From NCBI GenBank assembly GCA_052144935.1, contig JBKQPR010000366.1, positions 1 to 48,332 of the forward strand: a DNA stretch of 48,332 nucleotides, given 5' to 3'. Origin of the DNA: JOPF133 sp052144935 (lineage in GTDB: Bacteria; Acidobacteriota; Terriglobia; Bryobacterales; Bryobacteraceae). Positions within the stretch are counted from its first letter, which is position 1. Every line of letters starts with the position of its first letter. The notes under the pieces are model-generated. The model saw nothing but the letters and a program-made list of their open reading frames with translations, ran no database searches and was not told where the DNA came from. Positions 16,405 to 24,960 of this stretch are shown piece by piece. Position numbers and translations under genes: made by a program.

Positions 16405-19107
16405 TCACTCCTGGCGTAGCGCCGCGGCCGGATCGAGGCGCGCGGCGCGCCGGGCGGGAAGCCAGCAGGCCACGGCCACGATCCAGAGGAACAGCACCGC
16501 GGTGGCGGCGAAAGTGGAAGGATCGGTGGGCTGGACGTTGACCAGCATGCTGGCCATCACGCGGGTGACTGCCAGCGCCGCCGCAAGGCCCAGCGCGACA
16601 CCCGCCGCGCCGAGGCGCAATCCGCTCCCTACCACCAATTGAAAGATGCCGGCGGGCGCCGCGCCCAGCGCCATGCGGACGCCAATTTCCGCGGTGCGTT
16701 GCTCCACCAGCGTGGAAACCACGCCGTACAGCCCCACGCCCGCCAGCAGGATGGCGATGGCCGCGAAGGCTCCGATCAGCAGCAATGAGAAGCGCGTACC
16801 AGCCTGATCCTGCTCGACCAGCGCGTCCATGGTCTGCATTTTGGAGAGGACCAACTGCGGGTCAATGCGAGCAATTTCGGCGCGCACGGCGGCGGCCAGT
16901 TTGGCGGGATCTCCCGCCGTGCGGAGAGCCCAGTGGCGCGAGACGCCGACGCCCCAGAAGGCTTCGGTGAAGTAGATGGATTCGCGGCCCGCGCTGGCCA
17001 GCGTGGCGGTGCGCTGGTTGGCGACCACGCCGATCACCTCCACCCATGGTGTGTCCGGCCAGGGGATGGCGATGCGCTTGCCTACGGCGGACTGATTGGG
17101 AAAGGCCCGGGCGGCCAGAAGGTGGTCGATTACGGCGACTCTCCGGCCTGGCGCGTTGTCCGCATCCACGAAGGTGCGACCGGCCAGAAGCGGCGTGCCG
17201 AGCGTTTCGAAGTAGCCGGGCAGCACGTCTTGAAAATCGGCACCCTCCGCGCTGGCAAGCGGCCGATACGCGGCCCGTGCCGGCTGGTTCGTGAGATGAC
17301 TGCCGCCGGTGAGCGGGAAGCCCACCGAGGCGGAGACGCTTTCGACGCCCGGCAAGTCCCGCAAGCGGCTTTGGATCTGGTGCAACAACTCCACGCGGCC
17401 CTGTTGGCGGGCCAGCGGCCAATCGCGGGTGAGATAAAAGGTCAGCAGACCGTGCGGGTTGTATCCGGGGTTGACGCGGCGCAGCTCCAGGAAGCTGCGG
17501 AACATCAGGCCGGAGCCGGTGAGCAGCACGAACGACAGCGCCACCTCGGCCGCCACCACAACGTTGCGCAGGCGGCCGGGCCCAGAGGGCGCCCCGAGCC
17601 CGGCGCCGCCGCGCCCACCCGCGCGCAAGACCTGCATGACGTCGCAACGCGCGGCGCGCAAGGCGGGAATCAGGCCGAACAAAACCATCGAGGCCAGGCC
17701 CGCCGCGGTGGCGAACAGCATCACGCGCCAGTCGATGGCGGTGGTTTCCAGCCTCGGCACATTGGCAGGCGCAATCGCCAGCAAGCCTCGAATGCCAGCC
17801 CAGGCGAGGCCCACTCCGAGCGCGATGCCCAGGCCCGCGAGCAGCAGGGCCTCCGCCAGAATCTGGCGCACCAGCCGGCGGCGGGGAGCGCCCAGCGCGG
17901 CGCGCACGGCCAGTTCGCGCTGGCGCAGAGATGCCCGCACCAACAGCAGATTGGCGACGTTGGCGCAGGCAATCAGAAGCAGGAAAATCACCGCTCCGAG
18001 CAGCGCCACGAGCGCCGGCCGGACTTCCGCCACCAGGTAATCCCGCATGGGCTGCAATAGGATCTGCTGGCTCGGATCGACGGACTTGGCGAGCAGCGTC
18101 GCGGACAGCGCGTCCATGCGCTGCTGGGCCTCGTGCAGGGCGATACCCGGCTTCAGGCGCCCCACCGCGCCGGCGATCAGCAGGTTGCGGGGCAAGGCGG
18201 CATAGGCGGTGTTGTTGGCCACCCAGTAATCGGGCGCGGCATCGGTTCTGGCGGCGGGCGGGAAGTACAGGCGGAAGCCGGGCTCCAGCACGCCCACGAT
18301 GCGCGGGCCGCGCTGGCCGGCGCCGCGCATCTCCTGGCCGAGCACCGCGGCGCTTCCGCCGTAGCGGCGCTGCCAGTATTCGTAGCTGAGAATGGCGGTC
18401 GAGCCGGGCGGAATGAGAACACCCGGCTCCAGGGGCTGCGGCGTGGCATCCCCGGCGGTGAAATCGCGGCCCTCGACGATGCGCGCGCCCATCAAGCGGA
18501 AGAAGTTGGCCGTCACCAACGCACGGCTGAGCTGCTCGGCGCTGCCATCCTCGCGCGTCACGAAGGCGCGGAAGGTACAGACCCCGGCAAGGTCCTCGAA
18601 GAGGGAGCGGGTGCCGGCGCGCAGATCGAGAAAGTCGGCGTTCGAATAGAGAAAGTCCTTGAAGGCGAACTGCCGTGCGGTGTGAAATACCAGCACCAGC
18701 CGGTCCGGCTCCCGATACGGCAAGGGCCGCAGGAGCACGGCATTGGCGACGCTGAAGATGGCCGTCGAGGCGCCGATGCCCAGCGCAATGGTGAGGGCCG
18801 CGGTGGCCGCGAACACCGGACTGCGGCGCATGGTGCGCGCGGCGTAGGCGAGATCCTTGAGCAGATCCCACAGCAGGTTGAACTTGCGCATGTCGCGGCA
18901 TTCCTCCTTGGCGCGCTCCACCCCATGGAACGCGAGCCGCGCGCGGCGGCGGGCCTCCTGGGGTTCGATGCCGCCAGCGATGTGCTCGTGAACCTGGCGT
19001 TCCAGATGGAAGCGGATCTCGTCGTCCAGGTCCTGTTCCAGCTTGCGCCGCCGGAACAGGGACCGCAGCCGCAACGGAATGGTGTAGAGCCAGCGATCGG
19101 GGCGCAC
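16405..19107 (-). CDS. ADOP-type ABC transporter permease (MacB/FtsX-like, duplicated)
   Basis: About 900 aa. GTG start at 19107 with GAGGAGG 7 nt upstream and only 2 nt after the padR stop. A soluble N-terminal stretch (LEQDLDDEIRFHLERQVHEH) characteristic of the acidobacterial duplicated orphan permeases precedes two MacB-periplasmic-core/FtsX units: SPVFAATAALTIALGIGAS starts the first, FLLLIACANVANLLLVRASL the first FtsX, and a second PCD/FtsX set ends near AVACWLPARRAARLDPAAAL. No ATPase gene is adjacent, hence 'orphan'. Substrate unknown; MacB relatives act in peptide or drug efflux and mechanotransmission. Confidence 0.9.
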   Translation of the reverse strand: MRPDRWLYTIPLRLRSLFRRRKLEQDLDDEIRFHLERQVHEHIAGGIEPQEARRRARLAFHGVERAKEECRDMRKFNLLWDLLKDLAYAARTMRRSPVFAATAALTIALGIGASTAIFSVANAVLLRPLPYREPDRLVLVFHTARQFAFKDFLYSNADFLDLRAGTRSLFEDLAGVCTFRAFVTREDGSAEQLSRALVTANFFRLMGARIVEGRDFTAGDATPQPLEPGVLIPPGSTAILSYEYWQRRYGGSAAVLGQEMRGAGQRGPRIVGVLEPGFRLYFPPAARTDAAPDYWVANNTAYAALPRNLLIAGAVGRLKPGIALHEAQQRMDALSATLLAKSVDPSQQILLQPMRDYLVAEVRPALVALLGAVIFLLLIACANVANLLLVRASLRQRELAVRAALGAPRRRLVRQILAEALLLAGLGIALGVGLAWAGIRGLLAIAPANVPRLETTAIDWRVMLFATAAGLASMVLFGLIPALRAARCDVMQVLRAGGRGGAGLGAPSGPGRLRNVVVAAEVALSFVLLTGSGLMFRSFLELRRVNPGYNPHGLLTFYLTRDWPLARQQGRVELLHQIQSRLRDLPGVESVSASVGFPLTGGSHLTNQPARAAYRPLASAEGADFQDVLPGYFETLGTPLLAGRTFVDADNAPGRRVAVIDHLLAARAFPNQSAVGKRIAIPWPDTPWVEVIGVVANQRTATLASAGRESIYFTEAFWGVGVSRHWALRTAGDPAKLAAAVRAEIARIDPQLVLSKMQTMDALVEQDQAGTRFSLLLIGAFAAIAILLAGVGLYGVVSTLVEQRTAEIGVRMALGAAPAGIFQLVVGSGLRLGAAGVALGLAAALAVTRVMASMLVNVQPTDPSTFAATAVLFLWIVAVACWLPARRAARLDPAAALRQE

Positions 19108-19109
19108 GT

Positions 19110-19445
19110 TCAGGCCTCCTCGAGCTTCATCACGATGCCGATAGCGGTGGACAGACGCTCCCAATCGGCCGCCTGTTTGGCCAGTTGCCGGCGGCCGGGG
19201 CGCGTGAGGGAGTAGAACTTGGCGCGGCGGCCCAGCTCGCTGGTCTTCCACTCGGCTTCGATCCAGCCTTCCTGTTCGAGCTTGTGCAGGGCGGGATAGA
19301 GCGAGCCATCACTCACCTGGAGGATGTCGCCGGAGACTTGTCTCAGGCGCTGGCCGATGGCCCAGCCGTGGAGAGGCTCCAAGGCCAGGATTTTGAGGAG
19401 CAGGAAGTCCAGGGTGCCCTGGACCAGATCGGAAGGTTTGCTCAT
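19110..19445 (-). CDS. PadR family transcriptional regulator
   Basis: 111 aa winged-helix repressor: DLVQGTLDFLLLKILALEPL then HGWAIGQRLRQVS and the wing/recognition part VSDGSLYPALHKLEQEGWI. Located directly upstream of the ADOP permease and translationally close to it, so it very probably controls that gene and itself. A 25-bp inverted repeat lies just upstream of its ATG (19451-19475). The longer upstream frame is non-conserved and was excluded. Confidence 0.92.
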   Translation of the reverse strand: MSKPSDLVQGTLDFLLLKILALEPLHGWAIGQRLRQVSGDILQVSDGSLYPALHKLEQEGWIEAEWKTSELGRRAKFYSLTRPGRRQLAKQAADWERLSTAIGIVMKLEEA

Positions 19446-19450
19446 GCGCG

Positions 19451-19475
19451 CATGTCCTCGGTTACCGAGAACATG
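19451..19475. promoter_or_regulatory. Palindromic operator candidate for PadR
   Basis: CATGTcCTCGGT-T-ACCGAGaACATG: two 12-bp arms with one mismatch around a single central base, ending 5 bp upstream of the padR start codon. PadR family sites are commonly built on ATGT...ACAT half-sites, which occur at the outer ends here. Autoregulation is inferred. Confidence 0.65.
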
Positions 19476-19611
19476 ATACGCCGGATGGGCGGCGGCGTCA
19501 AGACGAGGACGAGGAGAGCCGGGGAGAACGCTTGACGCGGAGGCGCGGAGAGCCGCGCCGGAGCGGTTCGAGTGGCGGGTTTGGACCGTGGAGGGCATGG
19601 AGGCGGGGGAG

Positions 19612-20307
19612 TCAGGCTGCGTCTTGGCCGGGATCAGGGGCGGTTTGCGGCGTTTCGCGCGTCGCCGAGGCGTAGGAGGAGGGATTTTCAGGAACGAAGC
19701 CGATTTCGGGTTTAGGCTTTTGGGATGAATGGGTTGGAGGTGGAGGCGCGGGCGGCGCGGGGGCTTCGGGAGGGGGCGGGGCGGCGGCGGGGATGTCCGG
19801 CTGGGCCCCGAGGGCACCCTGGCGGGAGTCCTGGATCTCGCGGAGGTCGTGGAGGGTGCGGTGGTAGGCGCGCTGGAGGCTCTCGCGGCGGCGTTCGAGG
19901 CGGGCGAAGGTTTGTTGGCGGCGTTCGAAGGCGCGGCCGAGGATCTGGTCTTCGGGGATGGGGTTGTCCCGGTTGTAGGACTTGGTGTTCTCCTGGGTGA
20001 TGGCAGCGAGATCATATTGCCAGAGCTGAGCTTCGGTCTTGCGGAGGCGGCGGAGGGTCCACTCGGAATCGATGAGGATGTCGACGAGGGCGCGCTCGGA
20101 GGCGGACTGGGGCTGGTGGTCGAGGAGGTATTGGGCCGCCAGGGCGTCGAGGGCGGCGGGGTCTTCGCCACGGATGATTTGGGATTTGGCGTCGATGCCG
20201 GATTTCAGGGCATTCTGGGAAGAGACGGCCTTGCCCTCAGCGGAGCGGGGACCGGTCGATTTCTGGGAGTTCAGGCGGTTGGCCTGGATTTGTTTTTTGG
20301 TTGTCAT
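19612..20307 (-). CDS. Conserved hypothetical protein with N-terminal 'STGP..EGK..NA' motif
   Basis: 231 aa from the ATG at 20307. The N-terminus QIQANRLNSQKSTGPRSAEG followed by KAVSSQNALKSG matches a motif I recall from many uncharacterised bacterial proteins, especially in acidobacteria. The middle is helical with a coiled-coil look (RRLRKTEAQLWQYDLAAITQ; RRESLQRAYHRTLHDLREIQ). The C-terminus is Pro/Ala-rich and disordered. A terminator-like hairpin ends 4 nt before the start codon and no Shine-Dalgarno site is visible. The frame stays open upstream to 20463, so a longer form reading through the hairpin is possible. Function unknown. Confidence 0.7.
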   Translation of the reverse strand: MTTKKQIQANRLNSQKSTGPRSAEGKAVSSQNALKSGIDAKSQIIRGEDPAALDALAAQYLLDHQPQSASERALVDILIDSEWTLRRLRKTEAQLWQYDLAAITQENTKSYNRDNPIPEDQILGRAFERRQQTFARLERRRESLQRAYHRTLHDLREIQDSRQGALGAQPDIPAAAPPPPEAPAPPAPPPPTHSSQKPKPEIGFVPENPSSYASATRETPQTAPDPGQDAA

Positions 20308-20311
20308 AAAT

Positions 20312-20338
20312 AAAAAAAGCGGGCCGTGAGGGCCCGCT
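20312..20338 (-). terminator. Rho-independent terminator-like hairpin next to the STGP gene start
   Basis: On the minus strand AGCGGGCC-CTCAC-GGCCCGCT is followed by seven T, then ATTT and the ATG of the hypothetical gene. It has the full intrinsic-terminator form, but its position directly before a start codon is odd: it may end an upstream transcript or act as an attenuator. Confidence 0.75.
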
Positions 20339-20511
20339 CGATTCGAGGGTAGCACGGGGGTGGAAGGGATCGGGGAGTTTGGGCGGTAAGTGTATGAAAA
20401 GGCTGGAGGGATTTGGGGAGATAGTTTGTGAACGATGCTGGGGGATGCGGTCAGAGTTGACACGCCGGACCATAGGCGAGTGAGCTTGTCCGCGCGCCGT
20501 CCCCCAAGTCT

Positions 20512-20931
20512 TTACGGAAGGTGGCGTCCGGATGCCGTAAGCGTGAACCGGCCGTGTTTGACGCCTTTGGTTGCAATCAGTGAATCGGCGAGCTTTTGGA
20601 CAAGAGTCGATTTGCCGCGCACCAGGATCACCTCCAGGCAGTTGTCGTGATCGAGGTGTACGTGAACACTCGACATAATCGCGGTGTGATATTCGTGCTG
20701 AAGGTCATTGAGCTTGTCCAGAAGCAGGCGGACATGATGGTCGTAAATCAGTGTTACGGCGCCATAGACCTCCGAGTTCGGCGCTGCGGCAATTTCATTG
20801 ACCAGCTCGTTCCTGACCAGATCGCGGAACGCTTCGGACCGGTTTGTGTAACCGCGCCGCTCGATCAGTTCGTCGAATTTTTCCAGCAGGTCCTCAGCGA
20901 TTGCAATCCCGATGCGCGCTAGTTCAGCCAT
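20512..20931 (-). CDS. nikR: Nickel-responsive regulator NikR
   Basis: 139 aa, start preceded by AAGGAGA at 5 nt. N-terminal ribbon-helix-helix (ARIGIAIAEDLLEKFDELIE ... TNRSEAFRDLVR) and C-terminal ACT-like metal domain. The nickel ligands are all present: H79, H90, H92, C98 (HEYHTAIMSSVHVHLDHDNC), matching E. coli H76/H87/H89/C95. It is divergent from a TonB receptor gene with operator-like repeats in between, so it probably represses that receptor and perhaps itself when nickel is sufficient. Confidence 0.93.
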   Translation of the reverse strand: MAELARIGIAIAEDLLEKFDELIERRGYTNRSEAFRDLVRNELVNEIAAAPNSEVYGAVTLIYDHHVRLLLDKLNDLQHEYHTAIMSSVHVHLDHDNCLEVILVRGKSTLVQKLADSLIATKGVKHGRFTLTASGRHLP

Positions 20932-20980
20932 TGGGTCTCCTTTTTCCGGTCAAGAGCAAATCCAAAAGCTAATTTTTAGC

Positions 20981-21046
20981 GTAGCACTGTCTGTACATTC
21001 GTGCTATTATCCTAGATTAGTAGCACGATTGGTACAACCGTAGCAC
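20981..21046. promoter_or_regulatory. NikR operator candidate with four half-sites
   Basis: GTAGCAC occurs at 20981, 21020 and 21040 and its complement-type half GTGCTAT at 21001, i.e. at 19-20 bp intervals. The central pair forms CGTGCTA-N14-TAGCACG (21000-21027), a perfect dyad. Its layout resembles the GTGTTAC-N13/14-GTAACAC NikR sites known from deltaproteobacteria. Located between divergent nikR and the TonB receptor gene. Confidence 0.75.
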
Positions 21047-21063
21047 TCCACAAAAGGAGGTCC

Positions 21064-24000
21064 ATGGCCCTGAAACCGGCGGTTATCGTGTCGTTGCTTT
21101 TCCCCTCGATCTGGTGCGCTTGGGCGGCGGCCGGCCGCATCTCAGGGCGGCTGACCGATACGCAAGACAAGCCAGTTGCCGGGGCCAAGCTCCGCCTGAA
21201 GGCCGCTTCCGACGCGAAAGCGATTGAGGCCGCCAGCGATTCCGATGGAAGGTTCGTTTTTCCCGCCGTGTCACAGGGAGATTACGAAATCAGCGCCGCT
21301 GCTCAGGGTTTCGCCGAAGCAAAGAAGACCCTGCACCTTGGCGATGGCGAGGCGCTCACAGTGGACCTTCAGTTCGCTCACCTTGCGTCGCGGGCCGATA
21401 CGGTCACCGTGACCGCGGACGTAAAGGATATCGATGTTCAGTCGCCCGATCCGGCCATGAAGGTTTTCGCCAGCGAGGACTTGTTGGATGCAAACCCCGG
21501 ACGCCCTGGCGCGCCGATCTCGATACCCGGCTACCCGATTGAGACGGCGTCGAGCGGCATCAAGGCTCCGCAGTATTTTGCGCCGGGCGTAGCGGGAGAC
21601 CACGGGGAGCCGATCGCTCAGTACATCCAGGTGGGCACCTACCTGGTGCCCAACAACCTGTCGGCGAATGCGCACGGCAATGGCTACTCCGATCCGAACA
21701 TATATATTGCGAACGCGATCGAGAGCGTTCAGGTGGATGGCGGCGCGTACAACGTGCGCGAGGGCAACCACGCGTTGAACCTGGCGTCGACCTATGGACT
21801 GCGCTCGCATCTCGATCCGTTCCTCACGCTGACCGGTGATGACCGCGACATTACGGCCACCACGCAGACGCTCAGCGCTCAGGAGGATGACACGCGAATA
21901 GTTAGCGGCACCGTTGTGAATGAAAAGTCCGAGGTTGTCGTTGGCGCGACCGTTTCCGCTCAGTCGCAGCATGCACAACGCACGGCGACCACGGACAACC
22001 AGGGCAACTTCTTACTGCGCATGCCGGTAGAGGCGATGACTCTGACGGTGTCCGGGCCGTCAATTGCCATCTTCCAGCAGACGCTGGCTGCAAGCGAACC
22101 GTCGCGGGGGTTGCAGTTGCAGATTCATTACGTCATCGCGAAGCCGCCTCAGCTTTCAGGAACTGTCGTTGACACGTCTGGCGCGGTGATTGCCGGGGCT
22201 ACCGTGCAGGTTCTAAGCGCGAACGGTACTGTACAAACAACGACCCAGTCGGACACGAACGGCTCCTTTATTTTTTCTGGACTCTCGGCAGGTGATTATC
22301 GATTCGTGGTATCTAATCCCGGTTTTGAAACCAAAGAAATCCCCGTCACCATAGGGACCACCGAGGCGCCGGCCCCGCTGCGCATCTCTCTGGCTGTGGG
22401 CTCCGTGAGCAGCTCCATAAACGTGCAGGGCCGGGCGGATGACCTTGTCGGAATTGCCGATTCCGGCACCCAGGGAATAGTGGGCGCAACGGAGCTCGCA
22501 GATCGTCCGATTCTTCGTTCGGGAGAAGTTTTGGAGGCGCTTCCCGGTCTCATCATCACTCAACACGCCGGCGGCGGTAAGGCCAACCAATATTTTCTAC
22601 GCGGCTTCAATCTCGACCACGGCACAGATTTCGCCATTTTCCTCGACGATATGCCGCTGAACCTGCCGTCGCACGCGCACGGCGAGGGGTACTCGGACAT
22701 GAACATTGTCATCCCGGAGTTGGTGCAGCAGGTGAATTTCGAGAAAGGTCCTTATTACGCCGACGTCGGCAACTTTGGCTCAGCCGGAGCGGCCCATCTG
22801 GAATTCCTCAAAACTCTGCCCGAGAACTTCTTCCAGGTGGAAGGCGGCATGTTTAACTATGGGCGGGCCGTTTTCGGCGTATCGCAAAAGCTCGGTTCGG
22901 GCAATTTGCTCTTCGGCGGAGAAGCGTATTACGATGACGGCCCATGGACGCATCCGGATGCTTTTGCCAAATTCAACGGCCTGCTAACCTACAGCCAGGG
23001 AGGAGAGGCCAATGGTTTCAGCATCACGGCCCGCGCTTACCATGGAAAATGGGACTCGAGCGATCAAATGCCGGATAGCGCCATACCCCTCGTTGGTAGG
23101 TTCGGCGCACTGAACCCGACCGACGGTGGCAATTCACAGCGTTACAGCTTGCAGGCTGAATGGCATCGCCAAGACGCAAATTCCACGACGCAAATCATGG
23201 CATACGGATTTTATTATGACCTCGATTTGTATTCCGATTTCACTTACTACCTGGATGACCCCATTAAGGGCGATCAGTTCGAACAGCAGGACAAGCGCTT
23301 TGTGTTTGGGCTGGACGTACGCCACACGATTTTCAGCCAATGGTCCGGCCGCAAAGTGGAAACTACGTTCGGACTGCAGGTCCGCAACGATTGGGTCCAC
23401 AACGGCCTTTACCGGGCGGAAGATCGCACGCGCACGGACAAGAATGATAGCAACGCATGCAATGACGAACCCATCGACGCATGCAATACCAATCCGAACC
23501 TGGTCGCGGTCTTGCCCGCGGCAACGGATGTGAATAAACTTACCGACACGATGGCCGGTTTTTTTGTGGAAAATAAAATCCAGTGGGCGGAAAAGTTCCG
23601 CACGGTCCTGGCCCTGCGCGGCGACGCCGCAAGATATGCCGTCACCAGCGTGACTCCCAGTTATACCGCCAGCGAATTACCTGGCGCTCCGGTGGTCAAC
23701 TTTGCGGCCGCCAACACCGGCACGGTCACCAAGTTCCTGCCCGAACCAAAAGCGAGTTTGATTTTCGGCCCGTGGTCCAAGACTGAGTTCTATGTACAGG
23801 CCGGATCCAGTTTTCACAGCAACGATGCGCGTGGCGCAACGCAAAGGGAGGAACCGATTTCGCCGGACAATCCATTTCCCACGGCCACCTCGAGAATCCC
23901 CGCCCTGGTCCAAACCAAGGGGGCGGAAATCGGCCTGCGCACTACGGCCGCCTCCCATCTGCAAAGCACGTTTTCACTCTGGTATCTCCACAGTGAATCA

Positions 24001-24570
24001 GAACTGCAGCAGGATGGCGACACCGGAGGCACGGTTGCTTCATTAAATCCGAGCAACCGCTATGGCATCGAATGGGCGAACTTCTACACGCCGCTGGAAC
24101 ATTGGGCTTTTGATTTTGACCTTGCGGATTCCAGAGCCTTTTTTACCGCAATCGACGCGGCTGATGCTGCGCCGAACAGCCCCGGTGGCAAGCGCGTACC
24201 CGAAGCGGTTGGGGTGGTGGCCTCATCGGGCATCACGATGCACGATTTCAAACGCTTTTCGGCGAGTTTGCGCCTGCGCGCCTTTGGCCCGCGCGATTTG
24301 ACATCCGACTCAATTTATCGCTCAAATGCAACGATTTTGGTCAATGCGGAGGTCCGTTATCGAATTACCCGAAATTGGAGCTTTGTCGTCGAAGCTTTGA
24401 ATTTGCTGAACCGCAGGGATTCCGACATTGACTACGCCTATACCTCCCGAATAACGCCAACGGCCGATGCTGCATTCACGCGTGTTCTCCACCCCGTCGA
24501 ACCGTTTCAGGTGCGATTCGGGTTACGTTACACCCCGGGTTCGAATAGTAAGTCGGGTTCGACTAAGTGA
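21064..24570 (+). CDS. TonB-dependent outer-membrane receptor, probable nickel uptake
   Basis: 1168 aa, ATG with a strong AAAAGGAGG 4 nt upstream. Order: signal peptide (1 to about 24); carboxypeptidase-regulatory-like domain (about 24-100); a partial plug-like segment (about 105-265, with NAHGNGYSDPNIYIANAIES); two more regulatory-like domains (about 275-355 and 360-450); a complete plug (NQYFLRGFNLDHGTDFAIFL, AHGEGYSDMNIVIPE); and a 22-strand-type barrel to the C-terminus. Nickel is inferred from the NikR gene and dyad sites upstream, not from the protein. The extra plug-like segment is unusual. Followed by an intrinsic terminator. Confidence 0.88.
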   Translation: MALKPAVIVSLLFPSIWCAWAAAGRISGRLTDTQDKPVAGAKLRLKAASDAKAIEAASDSDGRFVFPAVSQGDYEISAAAQGFAEAKKTLHLGDGEALTVDLQFAHLASRADTVTVTADVKDIDVQSPDPAMKVFASEDLLDANPGRPGAPISIPGYPIETASSGIKAPQYFAPGVAGDHGEPIAQYIQVGTYLVPNNLSANAHGNGYSDPNIYIANAIESVQVDGGAYNVREGNHALNLASTYGLRSHLDPFLTLTGDDRDITATTQTLSAQEDDTRIVSGTVVNEKSEVVVGATVSAQSQHAQRTATTDNQGNFLLRMPVEAMTLTVSGPSIAIFQQTLAASEPSRGLQLQIHYVIAKPPQLSGTVVDTSGAVIAGATVQVLSANGTVQTTTQSDTNGSFIFSGLSAGDYRFVVSNPGFETKEIPVTIGTTEAPAPLRISLAVGSVSSSINVQGRADDLVGIADSGTQGIVGATELADRPILRSGEVLEALPGLIITQHAGGGKANQYFLRGFNLDHGTDFAIFLDDMPLNLPSHAHGEGYSDMNIVIPELVQQVNFEKGPYYADVGNFGSAGAAHLEFLKTLPENFFQVEGGMFNYGRAVFGVSQKLGSGNLLFGGEAYYDDGPWTHPDAFAKFNGLLTYSQGGEANGFSITARAYHGKWDSSDQMPDSAIPLVGRFGALNPTDGGNSQRYSLQAEWHRQDANSTTQIMAYGFYYDLDLYSDFTYYLDDPIKGDQFEQQDKRFVFGLDVRHTIFSQWSGRKVETTFGLQVRNDWVHNGLYRAEDRTRTDKNDSNACNDEPIDACNTNPNLVAVLPAATDVNKLTDTMAGFFVENKIQWAEKFRTVLALRGDAARYAVTSVTPSYTASELPGAPVVNFAAANTGTVTKFLPEPKASLIFGPWSKTEFYVQAGSSFHSNDARGATQREEPISPDNPFPTATSRIPALVQTKGAEIGLRTTAASHLQSTFSLWYLHSESELQQDGDTGGTVASLNPSNRYGIEWANFYTPLEHWAFDFDLADSRAFFTAIDAADAAPNSPGGKRVPEAVGVVASSGITMHDFKRFSASLRLRAFGPRDLTSDSIYRSNATILVNAEVRYRITRNWSFVVEALNLLNRRDSDIDYAYTSRITPTADAAFTRVLHPVEPFQVRFGLRYTPGSNSKSGSTK

Positions 24571-24593
24571 TTCACTGTTCAACCTGTGCGGAA

Positions 24594-24624
24594 GGCCGGG
24601 GATTCAACATCCCCGGCCGTTTTT
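24594..24624 (+). terminator. Rho-independent terminator after the TonB receptor gene
   Basis: GGCCGGGGAT-TCAAC-ATCCCCGGCC, a perfect 10-bp stem with a 5-nt loop, followed by G and five T, starting 24 nt after the stop codon. Confidence 0.92.
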
Positions 24625-24744
24625 GCCTGCCGCATCATACCTGACCTACTCCAAGCTTTCCTGCGTGTCAGCAGTGATTCCGAGCCAAGCACTCTCCTCA
24701 GTGGCCTCTTCAGGATGGCGGGGAGAGCGCACAATAGCACTCGG

Positions 24745-24960
24745 CGGAACTGACGGCGCTTCCCGGCTACGCCGTGACGGTACCCTTAAAGCCAGGACGC
24801 ATGGATGCCTCGCGGGCGCAGACAGATGTGGAGTCCTTCGCCGTGTTGGAACCGCTCGCCGATGGATTCCGCAACCACGCCAAAGGCAAGTACGCCGGAG
24901 CGGCTGAGCATTTTCTGGTCGACCGGGCGCAACTGCTCACGCTGACCGCGCCGGTGGCGC
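24745..24960 (+). pseudogene. katG: Catalase-peroxidase (katG) fragment
   Basis: The frame reads VTVPLKPGRMDAS then QTDVESFAVLEPLADGFRN and LVDRAQLLTLTAP, an unmistakable piece of the C-terminal half of catalase-peroxidase. The rest is missing upstream, where a stop occurs in frame, and after LLTLTAP the frame runs into unrelated TonB-receptor sequence. Non-functional remnant. Confidence 0.85.

Noticed and set aside
19535..19556. Possible further family A copy (GACGCGGAGGCGCGGAG)
   Set aside because: Only a short match, no complementary arm nearby, and no TTCACCGC end.
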